Notes: a model not told the origin generated them from the letters alone. A stretch of DNA of 64,000 nucleotides from Sphingomonas aerophila (GCF_014199305.1 NZ_JACIJK010000007.1:221696-285695); one strand, 5' to 3'; shown: positions 8,073 to 19,058, counted from the stretch's first letter. Made by a program: numbers and translations.

Positions 8073-9488
8073 ATGAAGCTGAGCCAATTGATCGGCGGGT
8101 CGGACGATGCTGCGGTGACCGGCTTTGCGATCGATCATCGCAAGGTCGCGCCGGGCACCGTGTTCGGCGCGTTTCGCGGCGCGCGCTTCAATGGCGAGGA
8201 GTTCATCGAGGACGCGGTGCGATCCGGCGCGGTAGCGGTCGTGGCGGCGCCCGGTGCCCGGGTCGAGGGTGCAGTCCACGTATCCGACGACAACCCTCGG
8301 GAGCGCTTTGCCGCGCTTGCCGCGCAGTTCTTTGCGCCATTCCCCGAGGTTGCGGTGGCGGTGACCGGGACAAACGGCAAGACCTCCACCGTGGAGATGA
8401 CGCGCCAGCTGTGGCGGATGGCGGGACACCATGCCGCGTCCATCGGCACGCTTGGCGTCACTACGGCGGACGACCGTGTTTATACCGGCCTGACCACGCC
8501 GGACGTGGTGACGTTTCTGTCCAACGTCGCCGGCCTTGCGCGCGAAGGCGTAACGCACCTGGCGTTCGAGGCGTCGAGCCATGGCCTGACGCAGTACCGG
8601 ACGGAGGGGCTGCCCGTCGCCGCAGCGGCCTTCACCAATCTCGGCCGCGACCACCTCGACTATCATGGCGACATGGGCGCGTACCTTACCGCCAAGCTGC
8701 GCCTGTTTTCCGAAGTGCTGTCGCCCGACGGTACGGCGGTGGTGTGGGCCGACGATGTGGAGGCGGGGCGGGTCATCGACCTTGCCCGGGCTCGCGGCAA
8801 CAAGCTGGTGACGGTTGGAACGCGGGGCGGGACGCTGCGACTGGTGGATCGTACGCCGACCCTGCTGGGGCAAGGGCTGGTGATCGAGGCGGATGGGGCG
8901 ACCCACCAGGTTCGCCTGCCGCTGATCGGCGGATATCAGGCCGCCAACGCGCTGGTCGCTGCCGGGCTGGTCATTGCGACGGGCGGAGATGTCGCGGGCA
9001 CGATCGCCAATCTTTCCCGGCTGCAGCCCGTGCCCGGCCGACTGGAGCGCGCCGCCATCGCGCGCAGCGGCGCGCCGGTTTACGTCGATTATGCTCATAC
9101 GCCCGATGCGCTGGAGGCGGCGATCGCGGCGCTGAAGCCCCATGCGGGCGGACGCCTGGTGGTCGTGTTCGGCGCGGGCGGTGACCGCGATGCTGGCAAG
9201 CGTGAGACCATGGGGCAGGTCGCGAATACCCAGGCCGACGTGGTGATCGTCACCGACGACAACCCGCGAACCGAGCATCCCGCCACCATCCGCGCCGCCA
9301 TCCTGCGCGGTGCCCCTGGCGCGCGTGAGATCGGCGATCGTCGCGAGGCGATTGCAGCGGCGGTGCAGGAAGCCGGTGCGGAGGACATCGTCCTGATCGC
9401 GGGCAAGGGGCACGAGCAAGGACAGGTCGTGGGTGACCTGGTTCTGCCATTTGACGACGTAACCGTGGCACGGGAGAGTGCAGCGTGA
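8073..9488 (+). CDS. murE: UDP-MurNAc-L-Ala-D-Glu:meso-diaminopimelate ligase
   Basis: Adds the third residue of the peptidoglycan stem in the cytoplasm using ATP. The Mur ligase P-loop GTNGKT is at 99-104, and the amino-acid-selective motif DNPR at 396-399 marks specificity for meso-diaminopimelate rather than lysine. A family-typical kinked-helix ATP site and C-terminal GKGHEQ segment are present. The 471-residue length is slightly short of E. coli MurE. Its TGA stop shares one base with the ATG of a 46-codon ORF that separates it from murF. Confidence 0.95.
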   Translation: MKLSQLIGGSDDAAVTGFAIDHRKVAPGTVFGAFRGARFNGEEFIEDAVRSGAVAVVAAPGARVEGAVHVSDDNPRERFAALAAQFFAPFPEVAVAVTGTNGKTSTVEMTRQLWRMAGHHAASIGTLGVTTADDRVYTGLTTPDVVTFLSNVAGLAREGVTHLAFEASSHGLTQYRTEGLPVAAAAFTNLGRDHLDYHGDMGAYLTAKLRLFSEVLSPDGTAVVWADDVEAGRVIDLARARGNKLVTVGTRGGTLRLVDRTPTLLGQGLVIEADGATHQVRLPLIGGYQAANALVAAGLVIATGGDVAGTIANLSRLQPVPGRLERAAIARSGAPVYVDYAHTPDALEAAIAALKPHAGGRLVVVFGAGGDRDAGKRETMGQVANTQADVVIVTDDNPRTEHPATIRAAILRGAPGAREIGDRREAIAAAVQEAGAEDIVLIAGKGHEQGQVVGDLVLPFDDVTVARESAA

Positions 9489-9628
9489 TGCAGAGTGTTC
9501 GTAACGATCGGATCCGGGCAAAGATGACGGCCAAGCGCACGGAAGCGGGCTCACCGCCCAGCGACGCGCAGCCTGCGGGTAGCGGAGGCACCGAGCGCAA
9601 GCGACTGAGCCTCAAGTTCGGCGGGTGA
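9488..9628 (+). CDS. 46-residue basic ORF coupled to murE and murF, function unknown
   Basis: This reading frame begins with an ATG that overlaps the murE stop by one base and ends with a TGA that overlaps the GTG of murF by four bases, so it tiles the murE-murF junction exactly. A GGGAG ribosome-like site lies within the end of murE. The product is hydrophilic and basic: an N-terminal RIRAKMTAKR stretch, a Gly/Ser/Pro/Ala-rich middle and a C-terminal RKRLSLKFGG. There is no membrane segment or recognised domain. The overlaps match those of the surrounding genes, which argues for translation. Alternatively it is only a coupling leader that carries ribosomes from murE to murF. Confidence 0.6.
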   Translation: MQSVRNDRIRAKMTAKRTEAGSPPSDAQPAGSGGTERKRLSLKFGG

Positions 9629-11013
9629 GCAGCGTGTGGACCGCCGCCGAGATCGCCGACGCGACTGGCGGCACGGCCAACGAAGAGTTCGCGGTCGACG
9701 GCGTCGCTTTTGACAGCCGGGAGGTTGGTGCGGGCGACCTGTTTATCGCCCTGACCGGCGAGCATACCGACGGGCATCGGTTTCTTGAAGGCGCCTATGC
9801 CCAAGGCGCGGCGGGTGCCCTGGTCAGCCGGGACGCAGGCGGGCCGCACGTGCGCGTTGCCGACACCTTTGCCGCGCTCGAGGACCTGGGCCGCGCCAGC
9901 CGCGCGCGAACGGCTGCGCGAGTGATCGGCGTCACCGGCTCGGTCGGCAAGACCAGCGCCAAGGAAGCGCTGTGGGCTTGCCTGGACCGGTCTATGCCGG
10001 GCGAGGTGCACCGTTCGGTCAAGAGCTACAACAACCATACCGGCGTGCCGTTGAGCCTGGCGCGGATGCCGCGCGACACGCGGGCTGGCGTGTTCGAGAT
10101 GGGGATGAACCATCCGGGCGAACTCGCGCACCTGACCCGTATAGTTCGTCCGCATGTAGCACTGGTCACCGCCATCGCGCCTGCCCACACCGAGTTCTTC
10201 CCGGACGAAAGCGCGATCGCGGATGCGAAGGGCGAGATCTTTCAAGGGCTGGAGCCGGGCGGTACCGCGATCGTGCCCTTCGACAGCCCGCATCGCGACC
10301 GGTTGATCGCGGCGGCGAAGCCGTATGCGGCACGGATCGTGACCTTTGGCAGCAGCGCTGGTGCCGATGTGCGTGCAATCGAGGCGGTGCGGTTGCCGAC
10401 CGGCGCAAGCTTCGTCACGGCGCGGTTCGGGAGCGACCCCGCGACCGCGCGCGAGCTGAGCTTCACCCTGGCGCAGCCCGGCGCGCACTGGGTGTCAAAC
10501 GCGCTTGCCGTGCTGGCCGCCGTTGACGCGATTGGTGCCGATCTGGGGCTGGCCGGGCTGGCATTGGCGGACCTTGGCGGGCTTCCCGGGCGGGGCGCAC
10601 GTTTCACGGCGCCGCTGCCTGATGGCGGCGGCGAGGCGCTGGTCATCGATGAAAGCTACAACGCCAATCCCGCCTCCATGCGGGCGACGCTGGCGGTGCT
10701 GGCTAACGAGCCGGGGCGGCACGTCGCCGTGCTGGGTGAAATGCGGGAATTAGGAGAGCACTCGGCCCGCTACCATGCCGAGCTTGCCCCAGCGCTGGCG
10801 GCTGCACGCGTTGAAGCGGCCTTGCTGGTCGGCGAAGCGATGGGGCCGCTAGCCCAAGCCCTTGAGCAAACGGTTAACGTCGTTCATGTGCCCGACACCG
10901 CGAGTGCGATCGGCGCCCTGGGCGGCGTGCTGTCGCCGGGCGACGCGGTACTGGTCAAGGGATCGAATGGCGTGGGGCTGTCGCGGCTCGTCGCGACGCT
11001 GAGGGGGCAATAG
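9625..11013 (+). CDS. murF: UDP-MurNAc-tripeptide:D-alanyl-D-alanine ligase
   Basis: Completes the cytoplasmic pentapeptide precursor by adding D-Ala-D-Ala. The Mur ligase ATP loop appears as TGSVGKTSAK at 104-113, with the family NNHTGVPLSLA segment and the C-terminal DESYNANPASM motif. At 462 residues it is the normal size. The start is GTG, overlapping the stop of the preceding 46-codon ORF; an in-frame GTG three codons later is possible. mraY starts six bases after its stop. Confidence 0.95.
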   Translation: MSSVWTAAEIADATGGTANEEFAVDGVAFDSREVGAGDLFIALTGEHTDGHRFLEGAYAQGAAGALVSRDAGGPHVRVADTFAALEDLGRASRARTAARVIGVTGSVGKTSAKEALWACLDRSMPGEVHRSVKSYNNHTGVPLSLARMPRDTRAGVFEMGMNHPGELAHLTRIVRPHVALVTAIAPAHTEFFPDESAIADAKGEIFQGLEPGGTAIVPFDSPHRDRLIAAAKPYAARIVTFGSSAGADVRAIEAVRLPTGASFVTARFGSDPATARELSFTLAQPGAHWVSNALAVLAAVDAIGADLGLAGLALADLGGLPGRGARFTAPLPDGGGEALVIDESYNANPASMRATLAVLANEPGRHVAVLGEMRELGEHSARYHAELAPALAAARVEAALLVGEAMGPLAQALEQTVNVVHVPDTASAIGALGGVLSPGDAVLVKGSNGVGLSRLVATLRGQ

Positions 11014-11019
11014 ACGGGC

Positions 11020-12090
11020 ATGCTGTACCTGCTTGCCGAGCATCTCGGCTTTCCAGGCTTGTTGAACCTCATTCGCTACCTGTCGTTCCGCACGGGTGGG
11101 GCGATCGCGACCGCGTTGTTCCTGGGCCTGTTGATCGGCCCGAAGTTCATTGGCTGGCTGCGCGTGCGGCAGGGCAAGGGCCAGCCGATCCGCCTGGACG
11201 GGCCGCAATCCCACCTCGCCAAGCGGGGCACGCCGACCATGGGCGGGTTGATGATCCTGACCAGCATCACGGTGTCGGTGCTGGTTTGGATGGACCTGGC
11301 CAACCCCTATGTCTGGGCATGCCTGGCGGTGACGCTGGGCTTTGGGCTGATCGGGTTCCTCGACGACTATGACAAGGTGCGCAAGGCGAGCACCGCGGGC
11401 GTTTCGGGCCGTACGCGGCTGGCACTCGAGTTCCTGATCGCCGGTATCGCGGCCGTGCTGATCACCTACAAGGCGGGAACGCACCTGTACCTGCCGTTCA
11501 CCACGCGCATGTACCTGGACCTTGGTTGGTTCTACCCGGTCTTTGCCGCCTTCACGATCGTCGCGTTTGGCAATGCGGTGAACCTGACCGACGGTCTGGA
11601 TGGTCTGGCGACCATGCCGGTCATCATCGCGTCGATCGCGTTCATGCTGATTGCGTACCTGGTCGGCAACGCGAAGTTCGCCGCCTATCTCGGTATCCAC
11701 CATGTACTGGGGTCGGGAGAGTTGGCGATCCTGTGCGGCGCCATCGTCGGGGCGGGGCTGGCATTTTTGTGGTTCAACGCGCCCCCGGCAGCCGTCTTCA
11801 TGGGCGACACCGGCAGCTTGGCGCTGGGCGGCGCGCTTGGCACGATCGCGGTGGTCGCGCGGCACGAGATCGTGCTCGGCATCATCGGCGGGCTGTTCGT
11901 GGTGGAGGCGCTGAGCGTCATTATCCAGGTGTTCTTTTACAAGCGCACCGGCAAGCGGGTGTTCCGCATGGCCCCGATCCACCACCATTTCGAGCAGCTC
12001 GGCTGGAACGAGAGCAAGGTCGTGATCCGGTTCTGGATCGTCGCCTTTGTACTGATGCTCGCCGGCCTTTCGACGTTGAAGCTGCGGTGA
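11020..12090 (+). CDS. mraY: phospho-N-acetylmuramoyl-pentapeptide transferase
   Basis: Integral membrane enzyme that transfers phospho-MurNAc-pentapeptide to undecaprenyl phosphate to form lipid I. About ten hydrophobic helices can be counted. Signature cytoplasmic motifs are present: DDYDK at 115-119, [10 protein letters not shown] at 188-197 and PIHHHFE at 319-325. The 356-residue length is normal. The stop overlaps the GTG start of murD. Confidence 0.96.
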   Translation: MLYLLAEHLGFPGLLNLIRYLSFRTGGAIATALFLGLLIGPKFIGWLRVRQGKGQPIRLDGPQSHLAKRGTPTMGGLMILTSITVSVLVWMDLANPYVWACLAVTLGFGLIGFLDDYDKVRKASTAGVSGRTRLALEFLIAGIAAVLITYKAGTHLYLPFTTRMYLDLGWFYPVFAAFTIVAFGNAVNLTDGLDGLATMPVIIASIAFMLIAYLVGNAKFAAYLGIHHVLGSGELAILCGAIVGAGLAFLWFNAPPAAVFMGDTGSLALGGALGTIAVVARHEIVLGIIGGLFVVEALSVIIQVFFYKRTGKRVFRMAPIHHHFEQLGWNESKVVIRFWIVAFVLMLAGLSTLKLR

Positions 12091-13391
12091 TCACAAGCCG
12101 CGCCTGGGCTGGCAAGCGCTTCGCGGTGCTGGGCCTTGCGCGCTCGGGCGCGGCGACGGTCGCTGCGCTGCTGGCGAGCGGCGCGAGCGTGGTTGCCTGG
12201 GACAGCGACGCTGCAAAGCGCGTCCATCCAGGCGACGGGCAGGGCAAACTGGAATTCCGTGAGTTCGACGACCTGACCGGCTTCGACGCGCTGGTGGTGT
12301 CGCCGGGCGTGCCGCTCAACACGCATCCGCTTGCGGCCAGGGCGCGCGATGCCGGCGTGCCGATCATTGGCGACATCGAGCTGTTCGCTCAGGCCCGCGC
12401 CGAGCTGCCGCCGCACAAGGTCGTCGGGATCACCGGCACAAATGGCAAGTCGACCACCACGGCGCTGGTCACGCACATGCTGCAGACAGCCGGGGTGCCT
12501 GCCCTGATGGGCGGCAATATCGGCCTGCCGATCCTGGCGCAGCATCCGTTGGCGGAGGGCGGGGTCTATGTGCTGGAGCTGTCGAGCTACCAGATCGACC
12601 TGACGCAAAGCCTGGATTGCGACGTGGCGGTGCTGCTCAATATCACACCCGATCACCTCGACCGGTATGACAACTTCGACACCTACGCCGCGTCCAAGGC
12701 GCGGCTGTTCGCGATGCAGTCGGGGGAGCACGACGCGATCATCGGCATCGGCGACCTGCCTTCGTCGCAAATTGCACGATCGCTGTCCGCGCGGGGCGAA
12801 CACCTGACCAAGATTGCACCGGGCCTGTGTCTGGACCAGCGGCGCTGGCCGGCGTTGCAGGGTCCGCACAATGCACAGAACGCGCTTGCCGCTATCGCGA
12901 TCGCCAAGGCGCTGGGCGTGTCGGAGGCGGATATCGACCGCGGTCTGCAGAGCTTTGCCGGCCTGCCGCATCGGATGGAACGCGTCGCGACGCTGGACGG
13001 CGTCACCTGGGTCGATGACAGCAAGGCGACCAATCCGGAAAGCACGGCGCCGGCGCTGGCGGCGTTCCCGCGGGTGCACTGGATCCTGGGCGGGCGCGCC
13101 AAGGGCGATGATCTGGACGCTTGTGCGCCCAACTTCCCCCATGTGGTGCGCGCTTACACGATCGGTGAGGCCGGCGGACGATTTGCCGAGGTGCTGCGCG
13201 GGCGCGTTCCGGTGGAGGAAGCTGGTACGCTGGACGTCGCCGTGGCCCGCGCCGCAGCGCATGCCGAGCGAGGTGAGGTGGTGCTGTTGTCGCCCGCAGC
13301 CGCCAGCTTTGACCAGTTTCGCGATTATGAGGACCGGGGGCGTGCGTTTCGCGCGGCGGTTGAAAGCCTGACGGGGAGGGAGCGCGCATGA
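12087..13391 (+). CDS. murD: UDP-MurNAc-L-alanine:D-glutamate ligase
   Basis: Adds D-glutamate to the peptidoglycan precursor. The N-terminal dinucleotide-like segment [10 protein letters not shown] and the ATP loop TGTNGKS at 116-122 identify it; DDSKATNP follows in the central domain. I set the start at the GTG that overlaps the mraY stop, giving 434 residues, the normal length. The same frame stays open for 187 codons upstream, but that stretch lies inside mraY. ftsW follows with a four-base overlap. Confidence 0.94.
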   Translation: MITSRAWAGKRFAVLGLARSGAATVAALLASGASVVAWDSDAAKRVHPGDGQGKLEFREFDDLTGFDALVVSPGVPLNTHPLAARARDAGVPIIGDIELFAQARAELPPHKVVGITGTNGKSTTTALVTHMLQTAGVPALMGGNIGLPILAQHPLAEGGVYVLELSSYQIDLTQSLDCDVAVLLNITPDHLDRYDNFDTYAASKARLFAMQSGEHDAIIGIGDLPSSQIARSLSARGEHLTKIAPGLCLDQRRWPALQGPHNAQNALAAIAIAKALGVSEADIDRGLQSFAGLPHRMERVATLDGVTWVDDSKATNPESTAPALAAFPRVHWILGGRAKGDDLDACAPNFPHVVRAYTIGEAGGRFAEVLRGRVPVEEAGTLDVAVARAAAHAERGEVVLLSPAAASFDQFRDYEDRGRAFRAAVESLTGRERA

Positions 13392-14599
13392 ACGCCGACA
13401 CGGGCCTCATCGCCAGGGTCAAGCGCCGGGGTGGGCGCGGGGACCGGTCGCCACTGGGTGCCTGGTTCTGGGACATCGACCGCATGCTGCTGCTGCTGAC
13501 GCTGTTCCTGATCGCGATCGGGCTGGTCGCGGTCGCGGCGGCGAGCCCTGCGACCGCGGTTCGTTATTCTGGCGAGCACCGCAAGATTGCGCCGCTATAC
13601 TATTTCTGGCGGCAGCTGATGTGGGTTGGCGTGTCGCTGCCGGTGATGTTCCTGGTGTCGATGCTGCCGGTCGCGACCGCCCGTCGCTTTGCACTGGGCG
13701 GTGCGGCGTTGCTGGTGGCCCTGCTCGCGGTAACGCCCTTTATCGGGGCGGTGCACAACGGCGCGCGACGCTGGATCGGGCTGGGCATCGCCGAATTCCA
13801 GCCGTCTGAGTTCCTGAAGCCCTTGTTCATCGTCACTGTCGCGTGGCTGCTGTCGTTGAAAGCCAAGGACGAAGACCTGCCAACCGTGCTGATCACGGGC
13901 GGGATGACGGCGGCGGTTGCAGTGTTGCTGATGCTGCAGCCCGACTTTGGCCAGACGGTCATCTTTTGCGTCGTGTGGATGGCGCTGCTGACCATCGCGG
14001 GAACGCCCACTCGGGTATTGTTGGGGCTTGCCGCGTGTGTGCCGGCGGGGCTGGTGGCCGCGTACCTGTTCTACAGCACGGCGCGCGCGCGTATCGACGC
14101 GTTCCTGTTTCCGGGCGTGGAGGGCGAGGGCGCGGCCGATCATTTCCAGGTCAACGCCGCACACGATACGTTGACGGCGGGCGGCTGGACCGGGACGGGC
14201 CCTGGCGGTGGGCAGGCGAAGTTCGGGTTGCCCGAGGCGCATACCGATTACATCTTCTCCGTGATCGGTGAAGAATTCGGTCTGATCGCCTGTTCGATCA
14301 TCGCGATCACGTTCCTTGCCATCGTGGTGCGGGTGTTCGTGAAGCTGCTGGACGAGCATGACGAGTTCAAGCTGCTGGCCGCGTCGGGGCTTGCCGTGCA
14401 GTTCGGCGCGCAGGCGCTGGTGTCGATGTTGGTCAACACCGGGCTTGCCCCGTCAAAGGGGATGACGCTGCCCTTCATCAGCTATGGTGGGTCGTCCATG
14501 ATCGCGCTGTCGATCGGAATGGGACTGTTGCTGGCCTTTACGCGTCGCAATCCGTTCCTGACGCGCAGCCCTTATGTCGTTAAGTGGGGAACGACATGA
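13388..14599 (+). CDS. ftsW: septal peptidoglycan polymerase FtsW (SEDS family)
   Basis: SEDS glycosyltransferase that polymerises lipid II at the septum with FtsI. It has a basic cytoplasmic N-terminus of about 30 residues, about ten membrane helices, and SEDS hallmarks such as GARRWIGLG, FQPSEFLKP and, near the C-terminus, LPFISYGGSS. The length of 403 residues is usual. The ATG overlaps the murD stop, and the stop overlaps the murG ATG. Confidence 0.95.
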   Translation: MNADTGLIARVKRRGGRGDRSPLGAWFWDIDRMLLLLTLFLIAIGLVAVAAASPATAVRYSGEHRKIAPLYYFWRQLMWVGVSLPVMFLVSMLPVATARRFALGGAALLVALLAVTPFIGAVHNGARRWIGLGIAEFQPSEFLKPLFIVTVAWLLSLKAKDEDLPTVLITGGMTAAVAVLLMLQPDFGQTVIFCVVWMALLTIAGTPTRVLLGLAACVPAGLVAAYLFYSTARARIDAFLFPGVEGEGAADHFQVNAAHDTLTAGGWTGTGPGGGQAKFGLPEAHTDYIFSVIGEEFGLIACSIIAITFLAIVVRVFVKLLDEHDEFKLLAASGLAVQFGAQALVSMLVNTGLAPSKGMTLPFISYGGSSMIALSIGMGLLLAFTRRNPFLTRSPYVVKWGTT

Positions 14600-15747
14600 G
14601 CAAGCATTACGTCCTTGCCGCCGGGGGAACCGGCGGACACATGGTTCCTGCGTCCGCGCTGGGGGCGGAACTGATGCGCCGCGGCCACCGCGTCGCGCTG
14701 ATCTCCGACCCGCGCGGGGTGCGTTTCCCCGGGCTGTTCGACGACATCCAGACGCACGTCATTCCGGCCGGCCGCTTTATGCTGAAGAAGCCAGCCCGGT
14801 GGGTGCCGGCGATGCGCGAGATGTGGCGTGGCCGGGCGATGGCGCGCGAGCTGTACCGGACGTTCAGGCCGGCGGCCGTGATCGGGTTTGGCGGCTATCC
14901 GGCCTTTCCAGCGCTGATGGGCGCCTTTGCGGAAGGCATTCCGACCGCGGTGCATGAACAGAATGCGGTGCTGGGCCGGGTCAACCGCACGGTGTCGCGG
15001 CGCGTCGACGCGATCGCGACCAGCTATGACCAGACCGAGCGCCTTTCGCCCGCGCTGGCCGGCAAGGTGCATCTGGTCGGCAACCCCGTTCGCGAAGCGG
15101 TGCTGGCGCTGAGGGCCAAGCCGTATCCGCTGCTGGAGGAGGACGGCATCTTCCGCGTGCTGGTGACTGGTGGCAGCCAGGGCGCCTCTGTGTTGAGCCA
15201 GGTGGTGCCTGACGGGCTTGCCATGCTGCCCGTCCAGTTTCGCCGCCGGTTGCAGGTGACTCATCAGGCGCGGGTCGAGGACATCGACGCCGCGCGTGCC
15301 CAATATGCGCAGCATCATATCGCCGCGGACCTGGCGACGTACCTGCCCGACATGCCCGAACAGCTTGCCTGGGCGCATCTGGTGATCGGGCGTGCGGGTG
15401 CATCGACGATTGCGGAACTGACTGCCGCTGGCCGGCCTGCGATCCTGGTGCCGCTGCCGGGCGCGACGGACGACCACCAGACCGCGAACGCGCGCGAGAT
15501 CACGCGCGCTGGCGGCGCGCGCACGATCCCGCAATCCGAGTTCACGGCGGTGGAACTGGCCAAGCAGATGCAGAAGCTGGGCCTCGATCCCGCCGCGCTG
15601 GAGAATGCCGCCGGGCGCGCGCGCAGTGTCGGCCGGCCCAAGGCGGTGAGCGACCTGGCCGACCTGGTCGAAAGCCTTGATGCCCCGGTAGCGCGCCTTC
15701 CTGTCGCGGCGCCCGCACGTCCCAAGCCTGCGATGGCCGGCGCATGA
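14596..15747 (+). CDS. murG: UDP-N-acetylglucosamine transferase (lipid I to lipid II)
   Basis: GT28 glycosyltransferase at the inner face of the membrane that makes lipid II. The N-terminal GGTGGH loop is at residues 10-15; the donor site contains VTGGSQGA and [11 protein letters not shown]. It has 383 residues with a short Pro/Ala-rich tail. I chose the ATG overlapping the ftsW stop; an in-frame GTG four codons earlier is possible. A 52-base gap before murC is one of the few untiled junctions in the cluster. Confidence 0.95.
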   Translation: MSKHYVLAAGGTGGHMVPASALGAELMRRGHRVALISDPRGVRFPGLFDDIQTHVIPAGRFMLKKPARWVPAMREMWRGRAMARELYRTFRPAAVIGFGGYPAFPALMGAFAEGIPTAVHEQNAVLGRVNRTVSRRVDAIATSYDQTERLSPALAGKVHLVGNPVREAVLALRAKPYPLLEEDGIFRVLVTGGSQGASVLSQVVPDGLAMLPVQFRRRLQVTHQARVEDIDAARAQYAQHHIAADLATYLPDMPEQLAWAHLVIGRAGASTIAELTAAGRPAILVPLPGATDDHQTANAREITRAGGARTIPQSEFTAVELAKQMQKLGLDPAALENAAGRARSVGRPKAVSDLADLVESLDAPVARLPVAAPARPKPAMAGA

Positions 15748-15799
15748 AGCTTTCCTCCACAAGCTCAGGACAGGCAATCCCCCTTGGCGGAGCTGTCCG

Positions 15800-17227
15800 A
15801 TGAAGGGCGTTGCGACCGACATCGGCACGATCCACTTCGTCGGCATCGGCGGGATCGGCATGTCCGGCATTGCCGAGGTGATGAAGAACCTTGGTTATAG
15901 CGTGCAGGGTTCGGACGTGGCCGAGGGCTATGTCGTGCAGGGCCTGCGCGACCGGGGCATCCCGGTGATGATCGGCCACGCGGCAAGCAACGTCGCGGAC
16001 GCGGCGGTGGTGGTCGTCTCCACTGCGATCACCCGCTCCAACCCGGAAGTCGAGGCGGCGCTGGAAAAGCGGATTCCCGTGGTGCGTCGCGCGGAGATGC
16101 TGGCCGAACTGATGCGCCTGAAATCCACGGTCGCGGTGGCGGGCACGCACGGCAAGACGACCACGACATCGATGGTCGCGGCGCTGCTCGACGCGGGCGG
16201 GGTCGATCCGACCGTGATCAACGGCGGCATCATCAACTCCTATGGCTCCAACGCGCGCCTGGGCGCATCCGACTGGATGGTGGTGGAGGCCGACGAGAGC
16301 GACGGCAGTTTCCTGCGCCTGGACGGTACGGTGGCGGTGGTCACCAACATCGACCCCGAGCACCTGGACCATTACGGATCGTTCGAGGCGGCCAAGGACG
16401 CCTATGTCGAGTTCGTCGAGAACGTGCCCTTTTACGGCGCGGCGGTGATGTGCCTGGACCATCCAGAGGTGCAGAACATCCTGCCGCGCATCCGTGACCG
16501 GCGCGTCGTGACCTATGGCTTTTCGGCGCAGGCCGATGTGCGGGGCGCGAATGTGCAGCCCATACCGGGCGGCAACCGCTTCGATTGCCTGGTGCGTGAG
16601 CGCGACGGGTCCACGCGCGTGATCGAGGGCGTGGAGCTGCCGATGGCGGGGCGGCACAATGTCCAGAACGCGCTGGCGGCGATCGGCGTGGCGCTGGAGC
16701 TGGGCATTGACGATGAGACGGTCGCGCGCGGCTTTCATGCGTTCGGCGGGGTCAAGCGCCGCTTCACCAAGGTTGGCGAGGTCGCGGGCGCGACCGTCAT
16801 CGACGATTATGGCCACCACCCGGTCGAGATTCGCGCGGTGCTGGCCGCGGCGCGCGAGAGCGTGGCTGGCGGTAGCACCGGCCGCGTGATCGCAGTCGTG
16901 CAGCCGCATCGTTATTCGCGGCTCGGCAATCTGATGGAAGAGTTCCAGACCGCGTTCAACGACGCCGACCGCGTGATCGTGACGCCGGTCTATGCCGCGG
17001 GCGAGGCGCCGGTGGCGGGCGTCGACGCACAGGCGCTGGTGGACGGGCTGAAGCGACGGGGGCACCGTTCTGCCTGCACGGTGGCGGACGTGGGTGAGCT
17101 GGCCGATGAGCTCGCAACGATCGTGCGCGCGGGCGACATGGTGGTCTGTCTGGGCGCGGGCGACATCACGAAATGGGCGGCGGGACTTGCCGAGGCCATC
17201 GGCGAGCGCAGGGTGGAGGCGGTATGA
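15800..17227 (+). CDS. murC: UDP-N-acetylmuramate:L-alanine ligase
   Basis: First Mur ligase, adding L-alanine to UDP-MurNAc. The N-terminal nucleotide-binding [16 protein letters not shown], the ATP loop GTHGKT at 115-120, EADESDGSF and the C-terminal DYGHHPVEI motif are all as expected. Length 475 residues. The preceding 52-base spacer ends without a strong ribosome site, so translation may depend on reinitiation. The stop overlaps the murB start. Confidence 0.96.
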   Translation: MKGVATDIGTIHFVGIGGIGMSGIAEVMKNLGYSVQGSDVAEGYVVQGLRDRGIPVMIGHAASNVADAAVVVVSTAITRSNPEVEAALEKRIPVVRRAEMLAELMRLKSTVAVAGTHGKTTTTSMVAALLDAGGVDPTVINGGIINSYGSNARLGASDWMVVEADESDGSFLRLDGTVAVVTNIDPEHLDHYGSFEAAKDAYVEFVENVPFYGAAVMCLDHPEVQNILPRIRDRRVVTYGFSAQADVRGANVQPIPGGNRFDCLVRERDGSTRVIEGVELPMAGRHNVQNALAAIGVALELGIDDETVARGFHAFGGVKRRFTKVGEVAGATVIDDYGHHPVEIRAVLAAARESVAGGSTGRVIAVVQPHRYSRLGNLMEEFQTAFNDADRVIVTPVYAAGEAPVAGVDAQALVDGLKRRGHRSACTVADVGELADELATIVRAGDMVVCLGAGDITKWAAGLAEAIGERRVEAV

Positions 17228-18123
17228 GCGGCGCCACGCTCGAGATGCCCCGCGTGCGCGGTCGCCTGACCCCGGGCGGTGCGCTGGCGCCGCTGGTCTG
17301 GTTCAAGACGGGCGGGGCGGCGCAGTGGCTGTTCGAACCGGCGGACGTGGACGACCTGTCCGACTTCCTTCGCGACCTGGACCCGGCGGTGCCGGTGATG
17401 GCGCTAGGGCTCGGGTCCAACCTGATCGTGCGTGATGGCGGGGTGCCGGGCGTGGTGGTGCGGCTGGGCAAGCCGTTCGCAAAGGTCGAGGCGGACGGGA
17501 TGACGCTGCGCTGCGGAGGCGGGTCGAGCGGGATCCTGGTTTCCTCCACCGCACGCGACGCCGGGATTGCGGGGCTTGAGTTCCTGCGCTCCATCCCGGG
17601 TACGGTCGGCGGCTTCGTGCGGATGAACGGCGGCGCTTATGGGCGTGAGACGGCGGACGTGTTGACCGAGGCCGAGGTGGTGATGCGCTCTGGCGAGCGA
17701 CGGGTCCTGCCGGTGGCCGAGCTTGGCTATACCTACCGCCATTCGGAGCTGCCGGCGGGCGCGGTGGTGGTCAGCGCGACGTTCCGGGGCGAGCCGGGGG
17801 ATGCGGCGCAGATCCAGGCGGAGATGGACCGCATCGCCGCCGCGCGCGAAGCGTCGCAGCCGCTGCGGTCCAAGACGGGCGGATCGACCTTCAAGAACCC
17901 GGACGGGCACAAGGCCTGGGCACTGGTGGACGAAGCGGGCTGCCGCGGGCTGACGCATGGCGGCGCGCAGGTGTCGGAAAAGCATACCAACTTCCTGATC
18001 AACACGGGCGCCGCGACCAGTGCGGAGATTGAGGCGCTGGGCGAAGAGGTCCGGTCGCGAGTGAAGGCCAAGTCGGGCGTGGAGTTAGAGTGGGAAATCC
18101 AGCGCGTGGGAGTGCCCGCATGA
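17224..18123 (+). CDS. murB: UDP-N-acetylenolpyruvoylglucosamine reductase
   Basis: FAD- and NADPH-dependent reductase that completes UDP-MurNAc. It belongs to the type IIa-like short class (299 residues): PLVWFKTGG at the N-terminus, FAD-binding [10 protein letters not shown], and the proton-donor serine S221 in [10 protein letters not shown], followed by [11 protein letters not shown] set the start at the ATG overlapping the murC stop; the longer upstream frame lies in murC. ddl begins within its last codon. Confidence 0.95.
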   Translation: MSGATLEMPRVRGRLTPGGALAPLVWFKTGGAAQWLFEPADVDDLSDFLRDLDPAVPVMALGLGSNLIVRDGGVPGVVVRLGKPFAKVEADGMTLRCGGGSSGILVSSTARDAGIAGLEFLRSIPGTVGGFVRMNGGAYGRETADVLTEAEVVMRSGERRVLPVAELGYTYRHSELPAGAVVVSATFRGEPGDAAQIQAEMDRIAAAREASQPLRSKTGGSTFKNPDGHKAWALVDEAGCRGLTHGGAQVSEKHTNFLINTGAATSAEIEALGEEVRSRVKAKSGVELEWEIQRVGVPA

Positions 18124-19058
18124 CGAGCCCGCTTCATATCGTTGTCCTGATGGGCGGCTGGTCGGGTGAGCGGCCGGTGTCGCTGATGTCGGGCGCGGGG
18201 GTTGCCGACGCGCTCGAGGGCCTGGGCCATCGCGTCACCCGCATCGACATGGATCGTGACGTCGCCGCGCGGCTGGCGGACGCGAAGCCGGACCTGGTAT
18301 TCAATGCGCTGCACGGCTCGCCCGGCGAGGACGGCACGGTGCAGGGCATGATGGACCTGATGGGGATCCGCTACACCCATTCCCGGCTGGCGACATCGGT
18401 GATCGCGGTCGACAAGGTGCTGACCAAGCAGGCGTTGGTGCCGCACGGCATTCCCATGCCCGGCGGCCGCGTGATCAAGTCGGTCGAGCTGTTCGACGGC
18501 GATCCGCTCGCGCGGCCGTACGTGGTGAAGCCGGTCAACGAGGGATCGTCGCTGGGCGTCGCCATAGTCACGGCGGATGGCAATTACGGCAACCCCATCG
18601 GCCGCGATGTTGCGGGGCCGTGGCAGGAGTTCGAGGAACTGCTGGCCGAACCCTATGTGCGGGGGCGCGAGCTGACGACCGCCGTTCTGGGCGAGCGCGC
18701 ACTGGGCGTGACGGAGCTGCGGCCCAAGTCGGGCTGGTATGACTTCGACGCCAAGTACACGGACGGCATGACCGAGCATGTCTATCCCGCCCGCATCCCC
18801 GACGACATTGCCGAAGCCTGCAACCGGCTGGCCTTGCAGGCCCATCGCCTGTTGGGCTGTCGCGGGTGCAGCCGGTCGGATTTCCGCTGGGACGACGAGC
18901 GCGGGGTCGACGGATTGTTCCTGCTGGAGGTGAACACCCAGCCGGGCATGACGCCGCTCAGCCTGGTACCCGAACAGGCGCGGCACAACGGGATGAGCTA
19001 TCCCGAGCTGGTGCAGGCGATCGTGGACGAGGCCATGCGGGACAGCGGGTCGCCATGA
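18120..19058 (+). CDS. ddl: D-alanine:D-alanine ligase
   Basis: ATP-grasp enzyme supplying D-Ala-D-Ala to MurF. Seen are the N-terminal VVLMGGWSGERPVSL, the substrate segment NALHGSPGEDG, the central KPVNEGSSLGV and the late FLLEVNTQPGMTPLSLVPEQA with the metal-binding E and N. At 312 residues it matches the DdlB type found in dcw clusters. The ATG overlaps the murB stop; the frame upstream of it is inside murB. Confidence 0.95.
   Translation: MTSPLHIVVLMGGWSGERPVSLMSGAGVADALEGLGHRVTRIDMDRDVAARLADAKPDLVFNALHGSPGEDGTVQGMMDLMGIRYTHSRLATSVIAVDKVLTKQALVPHGIPMPGGRVIKSVELFDGDPLARPYVVKPVNEGSSLGVAIVTADGNYGNPIGRDVAGPWQEFEELLAEPYVRGRELTTAVLGERALGVTELRPKSGWYDFDAKYTDGMTEHVYPARIPDDIAEACNRLALQAHRLLGCRGCSRSDFRWDDERGVDGLFLLEVNTQPGMTPLSLVPEQARHNGMSYPELVQAIVDEAMRDSGSP

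Noticed and set aside
11526..12086. 187-codon extension of murD into mraY
   Set aside because: The region encodes the conserved motifs of mraY in another frame; murD similarity begins only at the GTG at 12087.
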